NCBI GenBank assembly: GCA_944739405.2
Contig: OX123182.2
Coordinates: 61,259,183-61,323,182 of the forward strand
Length of the DNA stretch: 64,000 nucleotides
Direction of reading: 5' to 3'
DNA from: Euclidia mi
Taxonomy: Eukaryota; Arthropoda; Insecta; Lepidoptera; Erebidae
Part shown: in pieces, positions 1 through 12,059 of the stretch
Numbering within the stretch: position 1 is the stretch's first letter
How the letters are laid out: each line of letters begins with the position of its first letter
Notes under the pieces: model-generated
The model's input: only the letters and a program-made list of their open reading frames with translations
What the model was told of the DNA's origin: nothing
The model's database searches: none
Made by a program: the position numbers and the translations under genes

Positions 1-1562
1 ACTTCATCTATTATTACCATAATTGCTCCACATCTTGCAAAGGTATTCAATGGTTGCGTTGCTTCTGGAATATTTCCTGACTTAATGAAATATAGTAAAG
101 TTATACCTTTATTTAAATCTGGTGACACAGCCGACCCTTCTAATTTTCGACCTATTTCTGTATTACCGACACTTAGTAAAATTTTTGAAAAATTAATTCT
201 TCGTCAGTTACTTAGTTATTTTAATAGTCATAATCTACTCCACGAGAAACAGTTCGGATTTACGAGGGGTCGTTCGACTACTGACGCAGGAGTTGAGTTA
301 CTCAAAAGTATATTTGCTGCTTGGGAGAAGTCGCAAGATGCATTAGGTATTTTTTGCGACTTGTCAAAAGCATTTGATTGTGTACATCATGACACTCTGG
401 TCAGGATTTTGTATCATTACGGCGTTAGGAACAAAGCTCTCGATCTCCTGGTTTCTTACTTGGGCAACCAAATCCAGAAGGTCCAGATGCATGACAAGAC
501 ATCTCCAGGTTCTGCCTTAAAAATGGGAGTCCCGCAGGGTTCAATCCTCGGACCATTTCTTTTTTTGATTTATATTAATGATCTACCCTATTACGTAAAG
601 AAGAATCATGAGATTGTGTTGTTCGCGGATGATACCTCCTTAATTTTTAATATTAGACGACAGCAGAGAAATGTTGACGAAGTAAACAGTTCTCTAAAGT
701 TGTTAATTGGTTTAATGTAAATAATTTATTACTTAATGATAAGAAAACCAAACTATTAAAATTCTCAATGCCCAATGTTAAACAGGTGGAAACCAATGTA
801 CAACTTAAGGAATCCACACAATCCATACTATGTTTCTAGGTATTATGCTTGATACCAAGCTTCAATGGGGTCCGCATATAGAAAGACTTTCGGGCAAACT
901 TAGTTCTGCAGCTTATGCAGTTAAGACAATTAGACGCCTTACAGATATAGATACAGCTAGAATGGTTTATTTCAGTTACTTTCATAGTATTATGTCTTAT
1001 GGGATTCTTCTCTGGGGGAATGCTGCAGACCTTAACACAATATTCGTTCTGCAGAAAAGAGCAATAAGGGGAATTTACAGCCTCGATCCTCGTGTTTCTC
1101 TAAGAGAAAAGTTCAGTGACATAGGCATTCTAACTGTTGTATCGCAATATATATACGATAATCTGTTATATGTCCACAAGAATATTGACAAATTTAGTAA
1201 AAAAAGTGATCTTCACACTGTAAATACTAGACATAAGTATAATCTTGTAGTTCATAGCACCCGCCTCCACAAAATAAGTAACTGTTTTATAGGGCAGTGT
1301 ATTCGCTTTTATAACAAGCTCCCTCTTAATATAAGAAATTTAACATTAAATAAATTTTAGATTATTGTTAAAACTAAATTGTGTTTAAAAGCATATTATA
1401 AATTTCCGATTATATAGACGACAAAAATGCTTGGGATTGAGCTTCTCTACTTCAACATAAAAATACATACTTGTACAAACTGATAAATTTAAAATTGACG
1501 TTTCGTAAGCACTTTAAACAAAGTTTACACGAAATAAAGACTCATTTCATTTCATTTAATTT
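1..1562 (+). pseudogene. LINE A (CR1/jockey group): reverse transcriptase 3' part and tail
   Basis: The frame is open from base 1, so the element extends left of the window. It encodes the reverse transcriptase of a non-LTR retrotransposon: the fingers motif RPISVLPTLSKIFEKL, FCDLSKAFDCV, the GVPQGSILGP turn and the catalytic FADDTS. Two frameshifts break it, one just after residue 200 of the visible frame (about 705) and one at about 830. The C-terminal part (FLGIMLDTKLQWG, then SYFHSIMSYGILLWG) therefore lies in other frames and ends near 1360. The 3' UTR ends near 1562 in a short ATTTC/ATTTA repeat, the kind of tail seen in CR1-group elements. The endonuclease lies outside the window. The tail abuts the open ORF1 of LINE B, so A was probably inserted into B. 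The copy is inactive. Confidence 0.85.
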
Positions 1563-1565
1563 TAA

Positions 1566-2225
1566 TCCTCTTCACAAACAAATATGATTAAATCTAGGTT
1601 TCCAACATCGACTAACAAAACATACATTTTTTCTGATAGGCTAGGTCATAATTTTGGTAGTCTTCTCTGTGAGTGTACGAACCAATGTGTTATAAATTAT
1701 TGTAGGCCAGGGGATAGTTACAGTAGTTTAGTTAATCAGATTAAGTTGCACTCCTTAGATGAGAGTAGTACGGCCATATTGTTGTTTGGTAACAGTTTAA
1801 CTGTAAAAAGACAGCATATCATAGAATGTGTTGAAATGTTATTAGACCTTAATTCCAGATTTAGTTGTAAATTTATTTTATGTGCTTTGCCATACTCAAA
1901 TGACTTAACACATACACAAAACATGCACATACACAAATTGAATATGTTATTATATAATATAACTTGTCGTCATAGTGACGCAATATTGTTTTTTGACGCT
2001 AATAAATTTATCAGTAAATTTACTTTAATAAATGATACAATGTATCGGCCATTTTATATAAAGCGACAGATTGCTAAACTATTAGCATACAATTTACAGC
2101 AAGGAAAAGACCCTTGTGTTTACAATTTATTTGATAGGGTTAGTACTTGTACTAACAACGTTTTTATTGACACGTCTTGTGATTTAAACTCCAAGATAGG
2201 ACATCAGTTAGGCTGCAGTATTTGA
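1566..2225 (+). pseudogene. LINE B ORF1, SGNH-hydrolase-like, 5' part lost
   Basis: This is an open frame with its first ATG at 1584, but it stays open back to the junction with LINE A at 1566, so the true N-terminus was probably separated by A's insertion. The fold resembles the SGNH/GDSL esterase domain known in ORF1 of some CR1-group LINEs: block I-like SDRLGHNFGSLL near the start, block III-like ILLFGNSL about 50 residues on, then a C-terminal helix where the Asp-His block should be. The usual block I serine is not recognisable and no DxxH is visible, so it is probably not a working esterase. It ends at TGA 2223-2225, just inside the start of ORF2, as in LINE C. The fold assignment is by motif only. 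Confidence 0.6.
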
Positions 2226-4692
2226 ATATAGTACACCAAAACATGCAGGGCCTATCTGGCAAAGAATTAGAGATAAGTTTATTTCTAGAAAAATATGATG
2301 TTAAGGTTTTGTGCTTCACTGAACATTGGTAAAGATAAGAAGAAATTTATAGTATGTGGCGATTTTAATATTAATATTTTAGGGAATTCTTCACAGTGTA
2401 TTAGATTTCTGAATCTTTTCAAGTCATTTAATTTAAGTAACCGATTCTGTGAACCTACTAGAGTATCTGCAACATCTTCTACTTGTTTGGATAACATATT
2501 TAGTTCTTGTGCTGCCACAAACCCAGTAGTAATTAGTTCTCTCCCTTCTGATCACCGTGGACAGATAGCTAGTTTTCCCTGTTCAACATATGATAAATCA
2601 CGTATAGTAGAATGTAGGCCTCAGACTACCAATCGTCTAATACGTTTCAAAAACAATATTATTGCCAAACTCAATACCTCAATATTGAACTCACAAAATC
2701 CAAATACAATTTATAACTTACTTTTTGGACTAGTAAATAATGAATTTCAAAATACTTTTAAGAGTAAAACTGTCACACTAAAGGGTACTATGGTATCTTT
2801 TAACCAGTGGGCCACTATAGGTATATACAAAAGTAGAGCCAAGTTATTTGAATTATATGGTATGAAACAGCATAGATTTGACACACCTTTTCGAGATTAT
2901 GTAAAAAAGTACTCAAAAATTTTTAAACAAGTTTGTATTATGGCAAAATCTAAATTTATTAGTAGTAAAATTAAGCATTCAACAAATATAATCAAAGAAA
3001 CTTGGAGCATTATAAATAATGAAACAGGAAGAGCTCGACCACGGGAAAACCAATTTGAACTAAAAGAAAACAATTTAATAGTCACTAACACAACTCAAGT
3101 AGCGCATATGTTCAATAGTTTCTTTGCGAGCATACTTTTAACAACTACTAGCTCTTTACAATCATCATCTTTAGACGCTGGAAATTTTTTGCATAGCAGT
3201 GTACCTGAATGCAAGAGCGTGTTTAGATTCGAGCACGTTACCCCGCGAGATATATTGATCGCATATAATTCAATTAATATTAAAAATACCGGCGACGTTT
3301 GGGGCATTTGAATTAAAATTTTAGGTACTATAGTTGAGACTGTTGCGCCTTACCTATATATAATTTTTAATCAATGCTTTGACCTAGGCGTATTTCCGGA
3401 TTTGATGAAATTAAGTAAAATTATACCCTTATTCAAATCTGGCAGTAAAAATGAAACTAATAATTTAAGGCCCATATCTATCTTGCCGGCATTTAGTAAA
3501 ATATTTGGAAAGATTCTTTTAAAGCAGCTATTAAGCCACTTCAATTTAAATAGTCTGCTTCACAAAGATCAATACGGGTTTACTAAAGGTTGATCCACTA
3601 CTGATGCGGGTGTTGCTCTCATAAAACACGTTTATAGTGCTTGGGAGTCATCAATGAATGCTATTGGAGTGTTCTGTGACTTATCTAAAGCATTTGACTG
3701 CGTTCAGCACGACACACTGCTGCGTAAGCTCCGCCCTTACGGCGTAGAGAAAACCGCACTTAGTGTTGTCGATTCGTACCTGCGGCAAAGATTTCAGTGT
3801 GTCGATGTAAATGGTACTACACCCTCTAAATTACCTATACAGCTAGGCGTCGAACAAGGCTCAATTTTAGGTCTTTTTCTATTTCTAGTATATATTAATG
3901 ACTCACCTTTTTATTTAAAAAAACATCTGTGATGTCGTACTTTTTGCAAATGATACGTTACTTATTTTTAAAGTAGATCGGAATAGAAATCAATTTGATG
4001 ATGTAAATAATGCACTATTACAAGTTACACGATGGTTTACATCAAACAACCTAGTACTTAATTCTAGGAAAACTAAATGCGTTAAATTTGCTTTACCTAA
4101 CGTTAGACAACTGGAACCTAATATTGTGCTAGATAGGGAGGAACTTGACACAGCAGACTCTACAGTGTTCCTAGGTATTACATTAGATAATAAGTTACAA
4201 TGGGGTGCACATATAGCATGTCTAGCAGGAAAGCTCAGCTCTGCTGCGTATGCCGTCAGAAAAGTTAGGCAACTTACTGACATCGACACGACTCGTTTAG
4301 TATATTTTAGCTATTTTCACAGTGTTATGTCCTACGGCATTTTGTTATGGGGCAAAGCAGCGGATATTCAAAATATCTTCGTTCTACAGAAACGAGCGGT
4401 ACGAGCAATATACATGTTAGGTGCAAAAGATACTCTTAGGGAACGCTTTAAGTCTATAGGAATTCTTACAGTAGCCTCGCAATTTTTATTTGCTAATATT
4501 TTGTACATTAGGCAAAATATAAGTTTATTTACCACAAAAAGCGATATACGTAATATAAATACTCAAAACAAGCATAGGTTATATGCCCCTTATCATCGTT
4601 TACATAAAGTTAATAATTCTTTTGTAGGGCTAGGTATTCGTATATACAATAAAATACCAATTAGTCTTTTAGAATTACCATTTAGTACATTT
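2199..4692 (+). pseudogene. LINE B ORF2: deleted endonuclease plus reverse transcriptase
   Basis: The APE endonuclease starts at about 2215 (LNIVHQNMQGL, then FTEHW). It then jumps in another frame to GDFNINIL and SDHRGQ, so about 90 residues between the TEH and GDFN blocks are deleted. The linker and reverse transcriptase follow in one frame, interrupted by TGA at 3309-3311 and again at 3591-3593 (the conserved GRSTTD arginine is now a stop). Another frameshift follows near 3930. The catalytic FADD reads FAND (about 3947), and the PQG motif reads EQG. The thumb region (VFLGITLDNKLQWG, LLWG) runs from 4126 to 4692, where a SINE interrupts it. This is a dead copy of the same group as LINE A. 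Confidence 0.85.
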
Positions 4693-4694
4693 AA

Positions 4695-4919
4695 CATACA
4701 TACATACATACATAGACTCACGCCTGTTTCCCCGAAGGGGTAGGCAGAGGCATATTAAACGCCCACTTTTCGCCGGGATTTTGATCCCACGTAATAGGTG
4801 GCGAGCCTATTGCCGCTTATCGGGATATTTTCCTTGCCAGAGCCTCGTCCGTTGATCGGCAGGTGCACCACTTGCAGGTGAGGTTGGCTTGGGACCCTAA
4901 GATCTTGGTGGGAACCCTA
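4695..4919 (-). mobile_element. SINE with RTE-type 3' tail, 11-bp TSD
   Basis: A 225-bp insertion splits the C-terminal coding region of LINE B. It is flanked by direct copies of AGTACATTTAA at 4684-4694 and 4920-4930. Read on the minus strand it ends in a (TATG)n repeat preceded by CTCTGCCTACCCCTTCGGGG, the same terminal region as the RTE element at 46696-50179 and the SINE at 7850-8102. Its 5' half (around 4800-4919) has no recognisable tRNA head, so it may be a headless variant or a 5'-altered copy. It was presumably mobilised in trans by the RTE machinery. Confidence 0.75.
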
Positions 4920-5700
4920 AGTACATTTAAAGCTAAAATAAAAGACTGCCTTATTAAGAAAGGTTATTATACTATTAATGATTATTTCAGTGACAAGGAT
5001 AGATGGTCACTTACACTAGACAACTCATGATCTACTACTTATTTAGAATTTGTATAGATACTTAGCATTTTTCAGTTTATCATTATATAACATTTATAGT
5101 TCTTTTAAATTATTATTCTTTTATCATAATTAGGTCATTCTACTTACTACATTTACATTTGCATTGTTGTTCCACTAATTTTATTAAAATTTACTGTACT
5201 GTAAGATGAAGATAACTCGTTATCATGGTCTGTGAACTAACGTTATTGTAATTTTGTTTATTCATATACCGTCACTTCTGTAACATACATTTCCACCATA
5301 GTTCTGAACATGGTCACGAGTTGTATACATTATAAGTCGTAAATGGATGCTCCTGTTACACAATATTCGCATTGGAAGGCTAACTAAAACACATAATTTA
5401 GTAACTACATTAATTGCTTAAGTAATATGTCTGTAACTAATTACTATATTACAAGTAATTTAGTACAATGTGTAACAGTTGCAGCTCCTTACAAAAATGA
5501 AAATATGTACCATAATATTGGCGATTTAAAAGAGTGGCCTCGAGTTTTATTGCCCGTTCTTTCTCGTGGCTCTACCTATTGCTTTGCGAACGAGGCAGTA
5601 AATGTAAATGTAGAAGCATTAAGTAATTTAATTTTAAAATTGACATTCATAAGCGTCACCTTGTGACCTAGATGAATAAATGATTTTGATTTGATGATTT
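4920..5700 (+). pseudogene. LINE B C-terminus, 3' UTR and tail
   Basis: The LINE B frame resumes after the SINE (KAKIKDCLIKKGYYTINDYFSD) and stops near 5030. An AT-rich 3' UTR of about 650 bases follows. The element ends in short TTTGAT-like repeats at about 5665-5700, comparable to the tails of LINE C (AATTC-type repeats) and LINE E (ATTTC-type repeats). Confidence 0.7.
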
Positions 5701-6180
5701 GATTTGAATAGACCCAAGTATTTGATATGAATTTCAATTTAATACTTTTACGCGTTCATGAGAAAATGGTAATAACTTTAAAATTATTAAAAATATTTTT
5801 ATGATATGATGTACCTAACTAAAAAGTAACGGTTATCGCAATTTTTCCTTTATGCATGCTATAAGACATTGCTTCGTACCAAATTTCAAGATTCTAAGTT
5901 CACGGGAAGTACCCTGTAGGTTTTGAGTTTCGAATATTTGCGGAAATTTGCACCATAAACGGCTGTATCTTTTGATTGCGTTGGCTTAGAAGTTTGATTT
6001 TTTCACAGCTCCAAGGGATAGTAGATTTGACTATTTGATATAAATTTTGATACCTCAATTTTGATATAAGTTTGATACCTCCACGCGTTTCTGAGAAAAA
6101 GGTTCTTAACAGACGGACGGACAAAAAAGTGATCCTATAAGGGTCCCGTTTTTTCATTTCGAGGTACGGAACCCTAAAAG
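5700..6180. repeat. Unclassified interspersed repeat with ACGGACGG motif
   Basis: Non-coding. It contains the phrases CAGACGGACGGACAAAAAAG and GGGTCCCGTTTTTTC, followed by GAGGTACGGAACCC. I recognise these as a widespread insect, especially lepidopteran, interspersed repeat, but I cannot place it in a superfamily. No TSD or terminal inverted repeat (TIR) was resolved. Confidence 0.45.
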
Positions 6181-7140
6181 TAGATTCAAGCTTCGCCTCT
6201 CTTGGTCAAAAATTGTTCGGTTATCTAGGCTTCGCTACATTCGTAGCTTGCACTACACCTATTGGTAATTGCATACTCGTTTCGTTTTTTGAAAAGGGTC
6301 CGTTCGAATGGGTAAAACAAAATTTTTTTTATTTTTGGTGTGAAAACGAAGTTTGAATATTGTAACCTTCGTATTATTTATAAATATAAAATGTAAGCCA
6401 TCAGCGTTACCGTAGGTGCATGGATATCAGACTGCAACGCAGAGGGTAACTTGATTATAGGGACATACGATAGACACATATTACAATACAAATTATTCAC
6501 CGCACTGCCTGCAAATGTGCTGAGGACATTTGCTGGTGCCGGACATAACCACGGAATCGAATTACAGCAACCACAAGTCGTATTCATCGCTCAATACGAC
6601 AGGATAGTACGTGCAGTGAAGAAATGAACGATAACGTTTTTTAGATAGTAGAACCTAATTGATTTCAACATAAATGGGTGGGCTCGTGGCTCACAGGCGG
6701 TAGTCGTGGCTTACTATCAGGCGATCTGTCACATACAGAAACGTTTCTTTCAAAAGGGATGCTGAACACTGTTTCTCAACAACTTGGGAACACGATCGTC
6801 AGCAAAATAAAGATTAACAAAGAACAAAGTGACGCAGCGTGGCTGTGTAAATGTTGTTCTTGTTGTGTTGTCAGTTACAGACATTAGAATTAATAATCTA
6901 CATTTGGGGATAGTTATCGAAACTCGCACTTCATGAAGGCACCGCTAAGCGTTCGTGTTTCCGTAACTAGAGCAACGTAAGGGCGGAACATAAAGGCAAA
7001 AGAGGGCTTCTTTATAGCCTTAAAGCAAGGAGGTACCTAAGTATCTTACACAATTTAGATTATCTTTAAAGAATTGCCGTAATTGTACTGTCTGTAAATT
7101 GTTAACAAAGAAGGAATGTTTCTTTAATTTTCTATAAAGA
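6181..7140. other. No gene or recognised element
   Basis: AT-rich sequence with only short chance ORFs lacking any recognisable motif. I see no tRNA, TIR pair or tandem repeat here. Confidence 0.5.
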
Positions 7141-7142
7141 TA

Positions 7143-7826
7143 CTAGCTTTTGCCCGCTGCTTCGCACGCGTAAAATTACGATTAGATACAATATTTTGTA
7201 CAAACACCCCTACCCTCCTCAAGGAACATACGTACATGCTAAATTTAACCTTCTTGCGACCAGTAAGATCGTTTTGTAATGTGTCAGTCAGTCAGTCAGT
7301 CAGTAACAAAAAGATTTTATACACAGATTGAAGTAATTCCATTGCAAAAATAAAACATTTTACATAAACTTTGAATCCCTTTTCCACACTCTTAGGGGAA
7401 AATTTCCAAAATAAATGTGTTTGTGTTCGCTAACGTCTTTTGCGGATCCGATAAACAAATAATGAAATTAATACCTTGAAGGCATAAAAAGGTTTCACAC
7501 AAATTCTATGCAAATTATGACTCCCCTTTTTATCCACTTAGGGTAAGAATTTCCAAAAAACTTTCTTAGTGTTCACTAACTTCATTTGAGAAACCAATAG
7601 GTATACAAAGTTTGAAGTTAATCCATTAAGGGAATAAAAAGTTTGATACAAATTCTGACAAGCACTTTAACCGCTTTAGGAGAGGAATTTCCAAAAATCC
7701 TCTCTTAGTGTGCCCCTACACAATCCAAGGAACTTACATGCTAAGTTTCATCTACTTGCGCTCAGTTGTTTCGGCTGTAGCATGTCTGTCAGTCAACCAG
7801 TACTGCAAGGATTTTATATACAGACA
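7143..7826 (-). mobile_element. Non-autonomous Helitron-like element with tandem units
   Basis: On the minus strand it ends in GCTAG followed by T (CTAG at 7143-7146), preceded by a GC-rich stretch like Helitron 3' ends. The other end carries the GTCAGTCAGTCAGTCAG and CAAGGATTTTATATA phrases shared with the copies at 9973, 25977 and 45909. In between lie about three diverged units of roughly 120 bp (ACTAACNTCATTTGAG, CAAAGTTTGAAGT). The outer 5'-TC end is blurred here (around 7826). Confidence 0.55.
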
Positions 7827-7847
7827 GATTATACAAATAAATAATAT

Positions 7848-8102
7848 TTGAGTGCCTTCGTGATACAGTGGATAGCGTATGCGTCTGCTAAACGGGAGGT
7901 CTCTGGTTCGATTCAAGGGTCGGGCAAAAGTATTACTAAGTTTTGTCGAATTCACACGGAGTCTGCTAATGTGCCCAGTTACGGCAATAGGCTCGCTCCC
8001 TATTATGTGGGACCTAATATGCAACATGGCGAAATGTGGGTGTAATATTACACCTCTGCCTACCCCTTTGGGGATACAGGTGGGCGACTATAAAAAAAAA
8101 AC
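7848..8102 (+). mobile_element. tRNA-derived SINE with RTE-type tail
   Basis: The 5' head (about 7855-7925) resembles a tRNA: box A-like ATACAGTGGATAGCG and box B GGTTCGATTC spaced as in a pol III internal promoter. The body and 3' part match the SINE at 4695-4919 (GGCAATAGGCTCGC, then CCTCTGCCTACCCC) and the 3' end of the RTE LINE at 46696-50179. It ends in an A-run (about 8092-8102). A TSD was not resolved. Confidence 0.7.
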
Positions 8103-8387
8103 AAACTGTCTGTAATCTCAAAATAAATGTATTGAATGTTGTTGCCATAGATTATACAGATATACTGGTATAGATGCAACTCCCTCTAAGGAAAAAGTTC
8201 AATAGGCATCCTCTACGCTATATGGCGTACAAACAATTTTATTTTTATTCCGATCGTATAGATGGCGTTAGTAGTGGATTCATTTTTCAAAATAAAATAA
8301 ATGTTGAATTTCGGTGTTAATAAATAAGTAAATGACAACTATTATGTAAAATATGCAATTTAAAAGTAAAAAAAAAATCACAAAATG
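8103..8387. other. No gene or recognised element
   Basis: AT-rich sequence between the SINE and the tRNA-like stretch. No motif I can support. Confidence 0.4.
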
Positions 8388-8466
8388 TAATTCTTGGTAA
8401 GCGTGGATTCGATCCACGGACATCTAATTTATGAGCAAAGCACGCTCCCACTGCGCCACGCAGATT
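8388..8466 (-). pseudogene. Initiator-tRNA-Met-like sequence, degenerate
   Basis: On the minus strand the D arm (GTGGCGCAGTGGGAGCGTGC), a CAT anticodon and the T arm (GTGGATCGAATCCACGC) follow one another as in an initiator methionine tRNA. The anticodon stem no longer pairs and the acceptor ends (TCTGC side versus TTACCAAGA side) do not match, so it is not a working tRNA. It is either a tRNA pseudogene or the head of a SINE. Confidence 0.5.
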
Positions 8467-8955
8467 TTATCAATGTTGGCAAAATGACCGTTCAGTTGTC
8501 GCTTTTTCTTTAGCTTTTTCTTGCCCTCCTCGGTAGATGGCGCTGATTATATGAAATTTATCCATGTATGGAACTTTCACGGCCCTGGTTGTTGCTAACT
8601 CGTTTCCAGTACCCCAATGATTTATTTAAATAGTTTTTCTAATTGAAACCTATGTGCAAAGTTTGAAGTTAATCCTATGAAAGATTTTTTGTAAAATAAA
8701 TTATCCAAGTTCAGGTTAAAGAAATGAGAGAAACCTTGGTCAGCAGTTAGACAAAGCAGAAAACTGTAAAAAAGTGCTTACCTGCTTAAAATAAATAAAA
8801 ATAGCAAAATAACGGTTCTAAGTATTTTGGTTTCTATCGGTCATATAAAGAACCATGCCACATTTTAGTTAGTGAAGATGAAGAGCGCTTAGATGGGAGC
8901 CAGCCGCATAAATTTAAATTAATGAAAATTAAATGCACATCAGGGACGATGTAAA
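8467..8955. other. No gene or recognised element
   Basis: AT-rich sequence. One isolated half-unit of the Helitron minisatellite (GTGCAAAGTTTGAAGTTAAT) lies near 8655. Nothing else is supported. Confidence 0.4.
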
Positions 8956-9973
8956 AAAATTAAGTGAAGGAATAAAATGTTTCATACAAACTAGGACCCC
9001 TTTTTGAACTCCTCTTTTTAGTGGTGAATTCACTAACGTCACTTGAGGAACCAATATACAAAGTTTCAAGTGAATAAATTGCAGTTTTATTTATATTGCA
9101 AACTGCGACACCCTTTCTTAAGCCCCATAGGGAAGTGACTTCGAAAACTCCTTTCTTGGTGTTCACTAACGTCATTTGAGGAACCTATATACAAAGTTTG
9201 AAGTAAATCCAATGAAGAAATAAAACGATTTCATACGAACTCCGACTCCCGTTTTTAACCCTTTAGGGTGAGAAATTCCAAAAAGAACTTCTTAATTTTA
9301 ACTAAGGTCATTACAGAAACCAATCCAAACTCCAAACCAAAAAGTTTGAATTCAATCCACTGAAGGAATAATAAGTTTCGTTCAATACACACTTTGAACC
9401 CCTATCTAACCCGCTGAGGGGAGGAATTTAAAAAAAACTAATTCTTAGTATTCATTTTCTTTGTTTGAGGAACCAATATACAAAGTTTGAAGTCAATCCA
9501 CTGAAGGAATAATAACTTTTATACACACTTTGAACCCCTATTTTACCCTCTGAGGGTAGGAATTTTCAAAAAACAAATTCTTAATGTTCACTATCGTCAC
9601 TTGAGGAATCAATATAAAAAGTTTGAAGTCAATCTATTAGAGAGATAAAAAGTTACATACAAACTTTGACCCCCTATCTTACCCCTTTAGGGGAAGAATT
9701 TCCATAAAAATAATTCTTAGTGTTCACTAACGTCGTTTGAAGAACTAATATACAAAGGTTGGAGTCAATCCATTGAAGGAATAAAAAGTTGAATACACAC
9801 TTGGACCCCCAGTTTTACCCGCTTAGGGATAGAATTTCCAAAAATCCTCTCTTAGTGCTACCCTACACTCCTCAAGGAACATACATGCTAAATTTCATCT
9901 TCTTGTGACCAGTAGTTTCGGCTGTAGCGTGTCTGTCAGTCAGTCAGTAACGCAAGGATTTTTTATATTAAGA
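8956..9973 (-). mobile_element. Helitron-like element with about seven ~130-bp tandem units
   Basis: A minisatellite of diverged units of about 120-140 bp. Each has a CACTAACGTCATTTGAGG-like phrase, ATATACAAAGTTTGAAGT, a GAAGGAATAAAA phrase and a GGGGNAGAATTTCCAAAA phrase. The array runs into the Helitron-like end (CTGTCAGTCAGTCAGTAACG, then TATATTAAGA at about 9964-9973, followed by T, i.e. A|TC on the minus strand). I did not find its own CTAG end. It may be one long element starting at 7143 with the SINE inside, or a second, 3'-truncated copy. Confidence 0.55.
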
Positions 9974-11703
9974 TTTTTACAAGTTCACAATTTTACTCGA
10001 ATGTAACCAATTAAACAGATAGAAGCAAATCATAAATCAAAACTTGTCCAACTGTGTTTTAATATCTAATTGATATACAAAGGAGTTGATTTCAGGCAAA
10101 CATATTGCTGTCACCGGGCGCAATGTTATGATTCCGTGTGGCAACCAAAAAATCCAATTGGGGAAATATTACATTAAACTAAATTTCAAATTTAATCAGC
10201 ATAATACTATTAACAATGTGTGTTTTTGCATATAGTAATATGAATATGAGAAAAATGTTAAGAATATTAATAAGAGTTTATTAAATGTCATGAAAATTAA
10301 ATAAATATAATATCATCATCACTCATAATCTCTGAAAATGAGTGCAACGGCGATAATTTATTTTGGAACACTATTACCAGCATCGACTATAAAATTCCAA
10401 GTTTTCAATCTAAGCAAAGATTTTTAATAAATCACAATGGAGTTAAAATATGGGTTAAAAGTTTGTTTGAAAGCTCTCGGATTTAAAGCTAGCACAGTGA
10501 ATATGCGGGCACTAGCTAGTTGTTTTCACACAAGAATTTCCTTTAATCAAAACCTTCACAGCAAAACTGTGCGTAAATGTTCTCATATCATTAATTACTT
10601 CGCGAAGTATTCCAAACTACTGCTTAGTGTTCCAGTAGCGACGTATGATGTAACTTTAATACGTTATCTCATGATTACAGTCGTTACTTTGAAATGGTGT
10701 CAGTCGACTATAATTTGAAATAATTTTGAATCCTTGAGTGAAAATCACCCTCGTTATGAAGTCTGAAATCTTAACAATAACCCATTATTGTGATTAGTTG
10801 GATAGTAACCTGCAGGTTCGTAGGTAGTACGCTAGTAGCTCGTAGGATTTCTTGGACATATTCTGGATACCCTTATCAATTCGTATTGTTCAACTGACAA
10901 CGACGTGATAGATGCTTGTGTGATATCATTTTACAATTTATGAGCTGTTGCTAAAAGCTTTGATGGCACGGTTATTGTCATATGTGTTCGTTTGTATTCC
11001 CTGGTAACCTAAATGCAGGTTTACCCGCCTCACCAACTCGATAGCGAAGTTTGGGGCTTCATAGAAACAGAGTCTTAGTTTACCTCTACAGACATTCGGG
11101 CCCTTTCCACTTTAAGTACTGTGGTTTTCCTACTTTTGAAAGTATATGTAGTGTGGCATATGTAAAGTGACTGCGCCAAATGGGTGCTTGACTGCTACGC
11201 CAGTTAACCTGAAATCTCGAATGTCTCGAATCGGCGACCAGATTCAATTGCTTAAAAGCTAAAAATAAATATATAAGCCCCTTATTTAAAACGTTCATAA
11301 AGTTACGCAAACACCCCAAGAATGTGACGGTTCTTTAAGTATATTTATTACGATATATTTATAAATCAAATATTGAACTAAGTAGGCTTAAATATAAAAG
11401 CTTTTTCGTTTAGTTGGAATAAATTATAAATGGTTCCTAATGCTTATAGTCAACAAAACGCGAGGGAGGCAAACAAAACAAATTGAAGGCGTTTCTTCCA
11501 AAATGATGACTGTAGTACAGTATAAAGACACAGTAGTTTGACGCCTTTGATCTCGTAGAAAAAGCCGACAACGTCTAGACAAGGGTAAGTAGGCTAGGGC
11601 TGCCACATGTAAACAATACCTACTTATTCAAACACCTTCTATTTACTTTAGAAAAATATTACAATTGCTACGCTACATGAATAATAATTGTGTAAATCAC
11701 TTA
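9974..11703. other. No gene or recognised element
   Basis: About 1.7 kb of mostly AT-rich sequence. Short chance ORFs of 60-93 codons (for example at 10437 and 11086) have no motif and no supporting context. I see no TIR pair or tandem array. Confidence 0.5.
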
Positions 11704-11995
11704 TCTATACATATTAATAAAAATGGAGTGTCTGTTTGTAATATTAAAATAACCGCTTTTTACTAAATGCATATGGATGATACACGGTACATACACCGAA
11801 ATTACATTTTTTTAAGTTTTTGTCTGTCTGTCTGTTTGTTCTCGCTAATCTCTGGAACGGCTGGACCTATTTTGAAGGGCTATTATGATATATATTCACT
11901 GGCCTGATGTACCAAGGAGTAACTTAGGCTTAAAATTAACCGGGTACGCGAAGAAGTTCCCTCAGGACGCAGGTGAAACCGTGGGAAACTGCTAG
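11704..11995 (+). mobile_element. Short Helitron, 5'-TC...CTAG-3'
   Basis: A 292-bp element starts with TCTATACATATTAATAAAA after an A and ends GGGAAACTGCTAG before a T, the Helitron A|TC...CTRR|T signature. It has no coding capacity. Its 3' part (CGGGTACGCGAAGAAGTTCC, then CAGGACGCAGGTGAAACC) matches the minus-strand copy at 63217-63452. Confidence 0.7.
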
Positions 11996-12059
11996 TTTTA
12001 TTATATTACAATAATTATTATAAAATACGTTGCATTTTTCGTGCGGAGACAGATTTGCA

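Noticed and set aside
7270..9960. Repeated GTCAGTCAGTCAG and evenly spaced units considered as a CRISPR array
   Set aside because: Units are 120-140 bp, diverged and embedded in a Helitron. There is no short-repeat/unique-spacer pattern and the genome is eukaryotic.
10437..10718. 93-codon plus-strand frame in a non-repeat stretch
   Set aside because: Considered as a host exon. No domain, no splice context on either side and ordinary AT-rich composition.
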